A stretch of DNA of 64,000 nt from Fusarium oxysporum f. sp. lycopersici 4287 (Eukaryota; Ascomycota; Sordariomycetes; Hypocreales; Nectriaceae): assembly GCF_000149955.1 (NCBI RefSeq), contig NC_030992.1, forward strand, positions 399,669 through 463,668, written 5' to 3'. The notes beneath the pieces were generated by a model. It was given only the letters and a program-made list of their open reading frames with translations. It was not told the origin of the DNA and did no database searches. The translations under genes and the position numbers were made by a program. Numbering within the stretch: position 1 is the stretch's first letter; every line of letters starts with the position of its first letter. Positions 1 to 10,720 of the stretch are shown here, one piece after another.

Positions 1-1016
1 TGTTTTTGCTTACTAAATCACTGTCGCAGATCACGTTTGAAGACATTGGAAGCAGATGTCGAAGGAGAAGAACAGCCGTCATTGGGAACGATAGTCCCTG
101 ACACCTGGCCTTCACGTGGAGCAGTTGAGGTCCGTGAGCTGACGGTCTTTTATGATGAGTCACACGCGCCTGCTTTGAAGGACATTAACCTATCCGTTGC
201 TCCGGGTCAGCATCTCGTGGTCTGCGGCAGAACTGGCAGGTAAGTCCACTTTGTGGCTCCACCCCATCATTCTGTTGATAAGTGGCCTTTTTTAGTGGGA
301 AAAGTACTCTCCTCCTCGCCTTGCTCCGTCTTCTCAACACCCAATCAGGTTCTATGGAAGTGGATGGCATCAACTTGAGCCAGGTTTCACCGTCCGCTAT
401 ACGAGAGCAATGCTTTATCACCGTTACGCAAGATTTATTTCTGCTTGCCCAGGCTAGCCTACGGTTCAACTTGGACGTAAGTCAACATTCGCGCTTGAAA
501 CCTGCGGCGGGAACTTGCATTAACGAATTACTTCTATTCTCCTATTTATAGCCCTCAGAATCTCTTCCCGACATTGTCATCATGAAGGCACTTGAACGAA
601 CTGGGCTGGGGGGGCATTTCGACACTAATCAGCAAGAAAAGCTGGTAGACATCCTAGACGAACCTCTCAGTTCGTTGCCTCACATGTCAACCGGCCAAAC
701 TCAGCTATTTGCCTTGACCAGAGCTGTCCTCCGCGTAGAGTACTCTTCAGCGACACGAGCCAAACCAATTCTGCTTCTGGATGAGGCGACATCATCAGTT
801 GACGGGGTAACAGAATTTGTCATGCGGGACGTCATCAAGGAGATCTTTACGGATAATGGCCATACTGTGATCGAGATTACCCATCGCTTGTCCGGTTTCG
901 AGGATATCGCTAGGGGAGGGGACAGTGGAGAGGTGAAAGTAGTTCTTCTTTCGCAGGGGGGGATTCAGAGACAGGGAAGAATGGAGGATATGCTGGATTT
1001 TGGGAAGAGACCTTAG
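1..1016 (+). CDS. ABC transporter, ABCC/MRP type, C-terminal nucleotide-binding domain (5' end outside window)
   Basis: Only the last part of the gene is present. Exons can be read at 30-239, 296-476 and 552-1016. The left edge looks like an intron ending in a CAG acceptor just before base 30. The Walker A motif GRTGSGKST is split by the first intron and is restored in frame on splicing. It is followed by a degenerate ABC signature (STGQ instead of SGGQ), Walker [13 protein letters not shown] and an H-loop histidine in ITHRL. The order and the short tail after the H-loop fit the second ATPase domain of full-length MRP-type exporters, which move conjugates and drugs out of the cytosol. Whether it belongs to the catabolic cluster to its right cannot be told. 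The family call is firm; the substrate is unknown. Confidence 0.85.
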
Positions 1017-1661
1017 ATAGGCATACAGGAACGGAACATCGATTCGTTATCTGGTCAATCAAACGCTCATGCCCTGCTAGTCGATAAGTTGATATCATGG
1101 CCATCAACAAGAGCCACCCGCTAGAATGCACCGTCTATAACAATGGCAATGAGAAAGTGCGAAAGCCGGCTCAACAGCATCGACGATATGTCGCAGGATC
1201 AGACGCAAATCACATGGTAGCAGTGACATCAACAGCTCTAAGTTTGCAAGTTATTAAGGCATGATGCTTCATGATAATGACCGTCGTCTCCAAACAGCTG
1301 CCCTTTTTATACAATGCATCCCTCAATGTCATTTGCATTCCAGAAAAGGAAACAAAAGTGTCCAAGAATGCCGCGATACCGCTTGCGGCACTGATTGTCA
1401 TAGGTGCTGTAGGGTCTAGAACCAGTAGCATGGTCCTTCATTATCGTGGGCTCGACCAGCCTATTTGAGCATAGCTCGATCGCCCAGCCGGGAGCCGATG
1501 CCTGCTTGTTTCCCGTGTAATGATTGGTTAATGTCGTATCAGCGAGGTCGTAATGCTGCCACCGTCGGCTGGAAGCTTATCTTCAAGCGTCTGCTAGTGT
1601 CGGCCAACCCCGCATTTGCCAGTGACTAGTCGAGATACGAGAATGGGTTTGGATATTTAAC
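1017..1661. other. Intergenic, no gene seen
   Basis: This is the 645 bp between the ABC transporter stop and the first possible start of the MFS gene. It must hold the MFS promoter. Only short open frames without recognisable protein features occur. The ATGTGGG octamer found in the other cluster promoters was not seen here. Confidence 0.6.
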
Positions 1662-3663
1662 ATGTCGCTATGTCCCGTTAGCCTTGGCGATTTAGAAACA
1701 TACACTCACTTGCCTTCAATCATGCCGCCTGAAGAAACCACGTTGACAATTGACGTCTTGCCTCCGGGCACGCAACGTATCAATGACTTGCAAGCCACTC
1801 ATATCGTGCTGGCTCCTCGGCCAACTTCAGATCCCAATCAGCCTCTGGTATGAAAACCCCATCCAACAACTGCCCTACTCTAATAGTTATAGAACTGGAG
1901 TCCGATGCGCAAAACCCTCCACATGGTACTTCTCTCCCTCTATTCAATGATGATGTTTTGCATGTATGTCTCCTATCTACAGTACGTCTTGCCATGGCTA
2001 ATTTATCTCGCCCAAGTCCATGCATGAGCGTCCCATTCTGGCAGAACTTCAACGAAGAACTCGGCATGAGCTATGATACACTGAACAATGGATATGCAGC
2101 AAATATGGCAGGCCTTGCAACCGGCTGTATCATCTTTATCCCTATCGCCCTGCGCATCGGCCGTCGACCGGTTTATCTCTTTACATCGTTGATCATGTTT
2201 GCTGCTGGGGCCTGGCAAGCTGAGACATATACTGTTGGGGATATGATTGGTATGAATGCTATCGCAGGTATTGCTGGAGCTGTCAATGAGGCCTTGTTCC
2301 AGGTTACGGTAAGTTTTCACCTAGCTGGTGTAACGAGGTATCGCATACTTACTGATGTGACAGGTAACGGAACTTTTCTTCGTGCATCAACGTGGCACAA
2401 TGAATGGCATCTACTTTATGATGGTCCTAGTAGGGGTGAGCAGTCCTAAGATCCCTTCGGTTCAATCACTTGCTAACAACGGCAGAACTACCTTGGACCT
2501 GTCTACGGTGGCCAAGTAGCCGTGACAATGGGTTGGCGATGGGCATGCTGGTCCGCCACCGTCTTCACGGGTATAATCACCGTCCTCATGTTCTTCTTCC
2601 TAGAGGAGACCAAATACATCCCCGCACCACTCAACGGCCACGACCCTCGAGTCACCGCATCCTCCCCTACCGATAACGAGCTGTTCAAGGTTAACAGCAC
2701 TGCGAAGGCACCCTTGCCAAACGATTCACCAGCCAGCGTCGACTCTATGGAGCAGCAGAGCGATACAGTCGAGATAGATCACAGCATTCCCATGAATTCT
2801 TACTGGAAGCGCCATGCACTGTGGACATTGGATAAGCATGAGTCCACTCAGAAACGCACGATCTGGAGAGACATTTACGAGCCCTTCCAGCTTCTTGCCA
2901 TATTCCCAGCCGTCATGTTCGCCGCGTTACAGTATGGCTGGAGTATTGCTATGCTTGCGATTTTGGCCGTAACGCAAAGCTCACTATACTCTATTCCCCC
3001 TTACAACTTTACAACTGCAGGTGTTGGAAACATGAATATCCCTCCATTCATTGGTGCAATCCTGGGAGCTCTGTTTGGAGGGCCACTTGTCGACTGGTCG
3101 ATTGTGCAGATCGCAAAACGCCGCGGAGGTATCTATGAACCCGAGACTAGGCTGTGGCTATTCTTGGTTCCAGGGCTATGCATGACTATCGGATGTCTGA
3201 TGTATGGGCTCACTATTGCAAAGGTAAGTTCTATCTGACATTTAGCAACTTGAACATGCTGACGGTGCGTAGGGAATGCCTTGGATCATCAATGCCGTAG
3301 GCTCAGGTTTCATTGGTTTTGCCATTGGAGGCGGTGGAGACATGTCCCTCACATATCTTCAAGATTCTCACGAGCATGTAAGTTGTCCGAGACCCAACCG
3401 TACTGCCCTCGACTAAACCTCTCGCAAAGATTATAGGTCCTGCTCTGACAGGCGTTGTTTTTATCCGTAATGTCATTGCAACCGCTCTTGTCTTTGCCGT
3501 CACACCATGGATGAATGGCATGGGTGTGTACAACATGTATGTGGTCTTGGGCTGCATTTCTACCGCCATTGCTTTGACCTGTGTACCAATGGTAATCTGG
3601 GGTCGCACATTCAGGGTTCGGTTGGCGGGCAAGTATGAATACTTCACCAATAAGCAGTATTAA
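1662..3663 (+). CDS. Major facilitator superfamily transporter
   Basis: Seven exons give an unbroken protein: 1662-1847, 1893-1963, 2017-2308, 2364-2435, 2486-3223, 3273-3377 and 3430-3663. From the ATG at 1722 the product is 545 residues; the ATG at 1662 would add 20. The 1722 start is slightly favoured because its N-terminus (MPPEETTL) looks like relatives. Landmarks are the pre-membrane DPNQPLNWSP segment, an IALRIGRRP loop between helices 2 and 3, and the VHQRGTMNGIY segment typical of fungal DHA1-like carriers. An acidic central loop of about 100 residues separates two sets of six predicted helices. It ends 34 bp from the convergent dehydrogenase gene. In this setting it is most simply the uptake or efflux carrier of the aromatic substrate, which is inference. 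Confidence 0.88.
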
Positions 3664-3697
3664 GTTGAAGCATATAAATATTTATATACAAGCTCTA

Positions 3698-4945
3698 TCA
3701 TCTTTTGACGCACATGTTGAGTATCTCCACGACTTGGCTGGTCTCTGTGATTGGGAATGCATTTGTTTGGATCCAGATATCGTCGAGACTGTTCCGCGCA
3801 AGGACCTCAAGCTTATCTTCTCCAACTCCTACTTCTTCAAGTGATCGAGGCATGCCCAGAGTGGAGATAAATACGTCCAAGATATCGGCCAAACTTACGG
3901 CGCTCTTATCAAGACCCTTCACTTGTAGCAGTTGCCCAACTTCATCCTGTTCCAACAACAAGTCCCGTACCACTTCCTGTCTCTCAACGTTTGCCTTCTT
4001 ATCGAAGTTGAATCTGCATACAGCAGGCAGGAGTATACAGCTCGTTTCACCGTGACCAACTCCAAGGGGTCCAAGCTGGTGTCCGATGGCATGACTCGCA
4101 CCGAGTGGCACACCACTTGACACGGCACACATAGACGAGACAACACCCTGATGGCATAGATGTCGCGCTTGTAAAGACTTCGGATCTGCCTTGCTTGCCA
4201 ACAGACCACTGACAAGTTTGACGAGTCCGTTTTTCGACCATTCATCAGCTCTATCGTTTGAGACAAGCGAGCATAGCGTTTCGACACAATGATCTACAGC
4301 TCGAATCCCTGTACTAAGCCAAACCCACTCGGGGGTAGTAAGGCACAGCTCTGGATCTTGAATAACGAGTTCTGGGTCGACACCCTCGCAGTGAAATGTT
4401 CTCTTCGCGTGGCCTTGGGACTCTGTTCCTCCTGCAATGGCTTGAAACTCTCCTCCGGACAGTGATGTTGGGATGTGGATAAGAGGAATGGTCGGCTTGG
4501 ATATGTTGTTTCGCAACATAGGATTGCTCTTTGGTGTTCCCCACAGAGTATCCATCTCCTCCTCGCTTGTAGCCGAGTTGGCCAAGGCGAGCCGGACCAA
4601 CTTGGCGGCATCCGTTAGACTGCCAGCGCCTAGCGTCACCAGGCAGTCGATGTTGAGGCTTGACGCATCATTGACGACTTCAAGAACTTGCGCAATTGGA
4701 GTATGTGGATTGATGCCGATTCTAACTCCGACAATACTACTGCCCAGTGCCGAACGAAGTCGTTCGAGTGCATCTGTAGATTGAGCCAAAGATTTTGAAC
4801 AAATTACGTACACCTTAGAGGTTGAGAGGGTATCGCGACAGTGACGTAAGCAGGCTTCAGGAAATCGAAGTCCGTATGAGACTTTTGGTGTCTCCCGACC
4901 TTCGTAAGCTGGATAGCAAGTTTCATCTCCGAATGTGAAAGCCAT
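3698..4945 (-). CDS. Iron-containing alcohol dehydrogenase family, maleylacetate-reductase-like
   Basis: This is a single-exon gene of 415 residues from the ATG at 4945; upstream in-frame codons offer only GTG. Visible family marks are the NAD(P)-binding GAGSLTDAAK near residue 105, IPTSLSGGEF near 158, and metal-site segments RAVDHCVETL near 215 and SHAIGHQLG followed by GVGHGE in the C-terminal half. Members of this branch reduce maleylacetate to 3-oxoadipate with NAD(P)H, the step that joins hydroxyquinol or gentisate-type routes to the beta-ketoadipate trunk. It is transcribed head-to-head with the thiolase across a 362 bp promoter. The family is certain; the maleylacetate role is supported by neighbours and motif style only. 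Other fungal Fe-ADHs act on lactaldehyde or hydroxyacids. Confidence 0.82.
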   Translation of the reverse strand: MAFTFGDETCYPAYEGRETPKVSYGLRFPEACLRHCRDTLSTSKVYVICSKSLAQSTDALERLRSALGSSIVGVRIGINPHTPIAQVLEVVNDASSLNIDCLVTLGAGSLTDAAKLVRLALANSATSEEEMDTLWGTPKSNPMLRNNISKPTIPLIHIPTSLSGGEFQAIAGGTESQGHAKRTFHCEGVDPELVIQDPELCLTTPEWVWLSTGIRAVDHCVETLCSLVSNDRADEWSKNGLVKLVSGLLASKADPKSLQARHLCHQGVVSSMCAVSSGVPLGASHAIGHQLGPLGVGHGETSCILLPAVCRFNFDKKANVERQEVVRDLLLEQDEVGQLLQVKGLDKSAVSLADILDVFISTLGMPRSLEEVGVGEDKLEVLARNSLDDIWIQTNAFPITETSQVVEILNMCVKR

Positions 4946-5307
4946 GATTATTCCAAGAATTGTAATTGTCACAGCAGAACGCTGGTGAATCTACAAAAAC
5001 TCATTCGATGACAACAATACAGGGTAGGATAGAGAACGGCACGTGGCGCGACTCACCGAAGTGAGCTTAGTGCGTGACACACACGTTCCACATACGCGTT
5101 CCACATGGAACGCGTGAGCTCGTTCTCCACATGACAGGGACCGTGTCAACGGAATTACGGATATGGGTCCAACTTGACATTATGTGGGACACTGAGACAG
5201 GGATATTGCCCGAGCGAGGCATGACAGCGATGGCCCAAGCCCGTATGAGAGTATCGTCAGTAGGATGCTTCGTTGCAGATAGTGATACACACGAACAAAA
5301 CGAAGAA
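4946..5307. promoter_or_regulatory. Divergent promoter, dehydrogenase / thiolase, with four CCACAT-type sites
   Basis: This shared promoter contains TTCCACAT at 5086-5093 and 5099-5106, CTCCACAT at 5125-5132, and on the top strand ATGTGGGA at 5182-5189. Read on one strand these are variants of ATGTGGRR. The same core recurs in the promoters at 8405-8785 and 12252-12659 and upstream of the regulator at 18084-18123. The cluster of sites lies upstream of the thiolase ATG at 5308, which also argues against the longer in-frame start codons upstream. The binding protein is unknown; the C2H2 regulator at 14539-17612 is the obvious candidate. Confidence 0.55.
5095..5114. repeat. Perfect inverted repeat, 8 bp arms, 4 bp spacer
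   Basis: The arms CGCGTTCC and GGAACGCG surround ACAT. The left half is also present as a direct copy: CGTTCCACAT occurs at 5084-5093 and again at 5097-5106, 13 bp apart. The location in the middle of the divergent promoter suggests a dimeric operator, or two overlapping half-sites. Confidence 0.6.
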
Positions 5308-6690
5308 ATGGCAACTCTGATACGGCGTTTGAAGGCATTAACAACCAAATCACCCAATGATGTAGTGATTTTATCAGCTGTTCGCAGTCCGATTACACGA
5401 GCTTTCAAAGGCGGTTTCAAAGATGCATGGCCAGAGGATATTCTTGCCCCAGTAAGCTTGAGTTCTTAGATTTGACCGTAGAAAGTGAAGCTGATAAGCC
5501 CTCTAGGTGATGGCCGAAGCAGCACGACGAGCCAAGATTCAATCCGGAGACGTTCAAGATGTTCTGATAGGGAATGTTCTCGCGGAGCTAGGCTTTGCAA
5601 AAACTGGTAGAATGGCGCTGTTACACGCAGGATTTCCTACATCAACGACATTTCATACCGTCAATCGTCAGTGTTCGAGCAGTCTTCAGGCTCTAAGTCA
5701 TATGGCACATGCTATCCAAGCGGGTCAGATTGATGTCGCTCTAGCTGGAGGAGTCGAGAGCATGTCGAAGAACTACCAATCTCGAGGGATACCCCAAGAC
5801 GTGGGTCCAACTCTGCGTAACACCAAGGTCAAAGCAGCTTCTGACTGTCTCATGCCTATGGGTATTACGTCGGAGAATGTTGCGAGGAGATATGGAGTTG
5901 ATCGTAAGATGCAGGATGAGTACGCGCTGCTGAGTCATACTCGTGCGAATGAAGCTCTTGCTGCCGGTAGGTTTGAGGCGGAGATTGTGCAGATTGAGTA
6001 TACAGTATACGACAACGAAACTGGGAACACTTCACAAGTTCGAGTTGCTGCAGATGACACTATCCGGCCAAACGTGACTTTGGAGAAGTTGGCCAAACTT
6101 AAGCCAGCATTTCTAGAGGACGGTGGTAGCACTGCTGGTAACTCGTAAGTATAGCGCAGCCCACTTGTTTCGAGGTCTTACTGATCATCGCATGCAGGTC
6201 CCAAATATCCGACGGTGCATCAGCAGCCATCCTAGCCCGTCGCTCATGGGCAACCGAACGCGGCTTGAAACCTGTAGCACGATTTCTCGGAACCCAAGTC
6301 GCTGGCTGCGAACCCGATGAAATGGGCATGGGGCCAATCTATGCCATTCCGCGACTCTATCAACATGTCGGTATAGAGCAGAAAGATGTTGATGTTATCG
6401 AACTCAATGAAGCATTTGCAAGTCAGACTCTGGCGTGCATTAATAAACTTGGGTTGGATGTTGATAAAGTTAATCCGAATGGTGGCGCTATCGCTATTGG
6501 ACATCCTACTGGAGCGACTGGGACGAGACAGCTTGCGACGCTGATTGCTGAGCTTGGGAGACGGGGAAAGGAGATTGGTATTATTAGCATGTGTGCCAGG
6601 TAAGACCGTCCATATTCCCTCGATTTAGTTGATACTGACAGGTCTCTTAGTACTGGAATCGGTGTTGCATCCGCTATAATTGTGGAATAA
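5308..6690 (+). CDS. 3-ketoacyl-CoA thiolase / acetyl-CoA acyltransferase
   Basis: Four exons (5308-5451, 5507-6144, 6198-6599, 6651-6690) encode 407 residues. In-frame ATGs at 5221 and upstream are possible but run into the regulatory sites. The active-site cysteine is Cys104 in NRQCSSS. Further marks are GGVESMS, NSSQISDGA, the NEAFA segment, GHPTGATG near residue 360, and a C-terminal cysteine in MCASTGIG. The enzyme cleaves a 3-oxoacyl-CoA with CoA. In a beta-ketoadipate-type route this would release acetyl-CoA and succinyl-CoA from 3-oxoadipyl-CoA. There is no clear C-terminal SKL, and the N-terminus is not an obvious PTS2, so its compartment is open. It is one half of the first divergent pair. 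Confidence 0.9.
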
Positions 6691-6837
6691 TTCAGTAAGA
6701 CAATTCATTTGCTATACAATTACTTTGTTCGCACCTTGTAACGACTAGATTCATGTAGGTTACCGCAAGCATGACAGGCAGAGCGTTAAGTAGAAACGAT
6801 GAATAAATATTACTATACTAGTATGTACAAGCTCTAA

Positions 6838-8404
6838 TTATCCACCGACAGCCTTATTCTCTCTCAACCTCTTGATCTCAGTTGGATCTAGCCCCAGCAC
6901 ATCTCTCAGTACCTCATCAGTATGCTCTCCCAGTAGTGGAGGCGGTGTACGGATCGAAGGTTGGGTTCTGGAGTACTTGACCGGACTGTTCAGCACTTTC
7001 AACTGGCCACATGCGGGATGCTTGATCTCTTTGATCATGTCCCTCGCGACAACTGGATCGCCGCCATTAGCATTTTCCGCTATCACATGAGCGTCACTTA
7101 CCATGTGAATGTTCCAGTGTGTCCTTGATATCGTTTATCTTTGCATACGCGAGACCGGTACCCTCAAAGATATCAAGCCACTCTTTCGAGAGCTTGGAAC
7201 TCGTAATATCTTCGATCATTCGTTCGAGCACATCTCTATTCGCTACTCGTGCTGAGTTTGTTGAGAAGCGCTCATCGTCCGCCCATTCTTCTTGACCAAG
7301 ACATTTGCACAAAACGCCGAACAGTCGGTCGTTGGCACCACCGATCAAGATGTCGCCGTCTTTAGTGCGGAATGCGCGGTATGGTACGACAGATGCTGGG
7401 AGTTACTGTCAGTTCAAGTCCCAATAATATTGTGTGGAGCGACTCACGATGTGATGTGCCATATCGTCCCCCATCTCTCTTCCCCGTCACCAACACAGAT
7501 TGCGCCATGTTCGCCAGAGTCGCAACTTGACAATCGCTTAAGCACACATCCAAAGCCTGCCCTTGACCAGAGTGGCTTCTCTCAATCACTGCAGCTAGAA
7601 TGCTATTGACTGCATATAGTCCAGTCGTCAAGTCAGTCACTGCAACGCCGACTTTCACTGGTGGTCCATCTCGTGGGCCTGTGATGTGCATCAGACCCAT
7701 TTCAGCTTCGACCATGACGTCGAAACCTGCACGATTACTGTAAGGACCTGTCTGACCATATCCGGTTATACTCGCGTAGATAAGCCGAGGGTTGGTCTTG
7801 GCAAGTGTATTGTAGTCGAGCCCGTATTTCTTCAGAGTTCCGGGCAGGTAGTTCTCGACGATGATATCGGCCTTAGCGGCGAGAGTTTGGATCAGTTTTG
7901 CCCCTTCTTTTTCCTTGAATGAGACTGCTACGGATCTCTTGTTTCGGTTCACCTTTGAGAGGCGTGATAAGCATGGAGTTCTCGCCAAAGTCCAGACAGC
8001 TCAACACTTACCGATAAATAATATGCACTTTCGCCCTCGCCGCCTCGTCCATCTTTATAAGGTGCAAAGGGAGGTCCCCATGCTCTCGTATCATCGCCTC
8101 GTATCGGATGTTCGATCTTAATGACTTCGGCTCTGTCGAAAAGTCAGAAATGGGATGGATTCGAGAAGCGAGTTGCTACGAACCCTAGGTCGCCGAGAAT
8201 CTGCGCGCAATATGGCTTTCTGGTGTTAGCGCTAGCTCAGACGCTTCTTGCACATGAAATACTTACACCAGCGAGAACTCGAGATATGTCCAAGACTCTG
8301 ATTCCCGTTAGAGGCAATCTTGGGGCAGCCGCTGTCGCATTGCCTCTTCTGCTCAAAGCCGAGCGCCAAAGCGGGGCAACAAGTTTTCTTCGCATGGTTA
8401 ACAT
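6838..8404 (-). CDS. Class III (CaiB/BaiF) CoA-transferase
   Basis: Six exons on the minus strand (8404-8267, 8215-8184, 8132-8012, 7952-7448, 7395-7102, 7052-6838) join in phase to 434 residues. The N-terminus is Arg-rich and lacks acidic residues (MRRKL...RSALSRR), which suggests a mitochondrial presequence. Family marks are LDISRVLAG then [16 protein letters not shown], the segment [24 protein letters not shown], and the catalytic-Asp region [13 protein letters not shown]. Members transfer CoA between acyl-CoA and a carboxylic acid. Here it probably activates an intermediate of the aromatic route using succinyl-CoA or another donor. The gene is convergent with the thiolase (147 bp apart) and divergent from the 3-oxoacid CoA-transferase. 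Having a second, unrelated CoA-transferase next door is unusual. Confidence 0.88.
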
Positions 8405-8785
8405 ATTGGTGAAGTCATAACACCCACTTTAATATTCACGAGGCGTCGAATTGGTGAAATACTGAAGCTAAATTGACGCGTATAAAAGTAGCTGTATAAT
8501 CATTCATGGATGTATAAACATTTCGCCCCGGCACGTCTGGTGTTACAGTCCCACATACGGTAGCAGTAACATTTCGCATGTGGGGTTTACGCAGTGACGC
8601 TACTGTACCCTTGTCCATGATGAGAACATTCATTTACAACAAGGCAATTGACTTATGAGAGAATTGGCATGACAAAGTTTGTATATGGGTTTATTCTGCT
8701 GTAAGCTCAATCCTGCAGCACACAACTTGAACTTAACATCCCGACACGCTTCATACGACCGTTGGACTTGCTTTAACTGAGAACC
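8405..8785. promoter_or_regulatory. Divergent promoter of the two CoA-transferases with paired ATGTGGG sites
   Basis: TCCCACAT at 8549-8556 (bottom-strand ATGTGGGA) and ATGTGGGG at 8578-8585 face each other in inverted orientation, 21 bp apart, between the starts at 8404 and 8786. The same opposed pair occurs, in swapped order, at 12428-12452. No open frame of interest lies in this stretch. Confidence 0.55.
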
Positions 8786-10621
8786 ATGATGAGCTCAGCT
8801 TTTCGTGCACAGGCTCCAAATCGCCTATGGACTTTTGCGCAGCGCAGCTTCTCGACCTCCACCGTGTTACGAAGGATCAACAAAATCTGTGCCTCAGAAA
8901 ACGATGCCATTCAGAAGGTGAAAAGTGGATCGACCGTTCTGGTCGGAGGCTTTGGCTTTTCTGGTGTTCCTGAATCGCTTATTGAAGCTGTTGCCGCGCG
9001 CAAGGATCTCAAAGATCTGACCGTTGTCTCAAACAATGCTGGGATGCCTGGTGTTGGGCTCGGTACGTGCACTAATATCGCTGCTGACCACCATGTTAAT
9101 ATCGGCAGGCCGATTGCTGGAAACCCGACAGATCAGCAAAATGATAGCATCTTATATCGGGGAGAATAAAGTGTTCGAGAAGATGTATCTGAGTGGAGAT
9201 CTTAGCCTCGAGTTGATACCGCAGGGGACGATGGCTGAGAGATGCGCTTCTGGGGCAGCTGGCATACCGGCATTCTATACCCCAGCAGCATATGGCACTG
9301 TTGGTAAGTCTGCCACCTCACACAGAGCGACGAGAGGCTAACATATTTGCCTGTTCAGTTCAGACAGGCGAATTGCCTGTTCGATACAACAGAGACGGAT
9401 CCGTAGCGCTCATGTCACGGCCTCGAGAAACTCGCGAGTTTCACGGCAAGAAGTACATACTCGAAGAAGCCATATTCGCCGATGTTGCTTTAGTCAAGGT
9501 TCACAAGGCTGATAGACTTGGTAACTGCACATTTCGGAAAGCACAGAACAACTTCAATGAAGCGATGGCGAAGAATGCAAAGTTGACCATCGTCGAGGCT
9601 GACGAGATTGTTGACGTTGGCCAGCTTGATCCTGAGAGTGTTCATATTCAGGGCATTTATGTCGATGTTATTATTCAGAGTACGAGGCCGAAGAAGATTG
9701 AGAAGTTGACATTTGCCCAAGATGCCAAGGGTGAAGGCAAAGGCAAGTAAAACCTGATCTATTCTCTAGACTCAACCCACTTGCTGACGATTATAGTTAC
9801 AACTGCAAACCAGAGACGAGAGCGTATCATCAAGCGAGCTTCTAAAGAACTGAAAGACGGCATGTACGTCAATCTGGGGATTGGCATGCCACTCGCGACA
9901 CCGGGCATGCTTCCTGAAGACCTAGAAGTCATTCTTCAATCCGAGAATGGTATCCTGGGAATGGGCAGATATCCGAACCCTGGGGAAGAAGATCCAGATC
10001 TCATCAATCCCGGTAAAGAAACGGTGACATTGAACCTTGGTGCCTCGACTTTTGGAAGCCATGAGAGCTTCGGTATGATCAGAGCTGGGAAGATTGACTT
10101 GACTATGCTTGGTGCGCTACAAGTCAGTCAATATGGAGGTAAGCCCTCAGATACTATGATGTTTGGTAATTGATACTGACATGTGAAGACTTGGCCAACT
10201 TCATGCTGCCTGGGAAGGTGAAGGGAATTGGAGGCGCCATGGACCTGGTTGCCAGCCCAGAGAAGACCAGGGTCATCATCACCATGGTACGCCATCTCTT
10301 GTCTTGGATCAGATTTGAGCGGCTGACTAACATCCCTAGGAACATGTTGACCGCAATGGAAACCCTAAGATTCTGGAAGGTAAGTAGGATGATGTGGTGC
10401 TATCAAGCCAGAGTTGCTGACGCCTACTGATAGAATGCACATTCCCGCTCACTGGTCCTCGATGTGTATCTAGGATCATCACTGATATAGCTGTATTTGA
10501 CTGTACACCTGAGGGTTTGGTGCTCAGGGAGCTGGTGGACGAGGTTGAGATGGATGAGCTGAGGAGCAAAACCGGTGCGGCGTTCAGGATCGCTGATGAC
10601 TTGATACCATACCAGACTTAG
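8786..10621 (+). CDS. 3-oxoacid CoA-transferase (SCOT type, fused A and B subunits)
   Basis: Seven exons (8786-9062, 9109-9303, 9359-9742, 9797-10138, 10189-10286, 10340-10379, 10434-10621) give 507 residues, the normal size for fused SCOT. The N-terminal 30 residues are rich in Ser, Arg and Ala without acids ([11 protein letters not shown]), as expected for mitochondrial import. The A-domain has [11 protein letters not shown] and [13 protein letters not shown]. The B-domain has [11 protein letters not shown] and the catalytic glutamate in [10 protein letters not shown] near residue 333, then [10 protein letters not shown] and KGIGGAMDL. It transfers CoA from succinyl-CoA to a 3-oxoacid, either acetoacetate or 3-oxoadipate. 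The pathway context favours 3-oxoadipate. The third intron appears to use a GC donor. It is divergent from the class III CoA-transferase. Confidence 0.92.
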
Positions 10622-10720
10622 CTTTGAAGGGAGCAATGAGCATGTCATTTGGAAATCATCGCCTTTTCATGATTAAGATCAAATCCATGATGTTTGTATT
10701 GATAGGAATCTGCTAGCACT

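Noticed and set aside
1962..2026. Apparent frameshift in the MFS gene
   Set aside because: An intron at 1964-2016 (GTATGT donor, GCTAAT branch site) restores the frame exactly; the total coding length is divisible by three.
5074..5307. Longer N-terminus for the thiolase
   Set aside because: The extension starts at GTG and runs through the cluster of regulatory sites; the ATG at 5308 gives normal family length.
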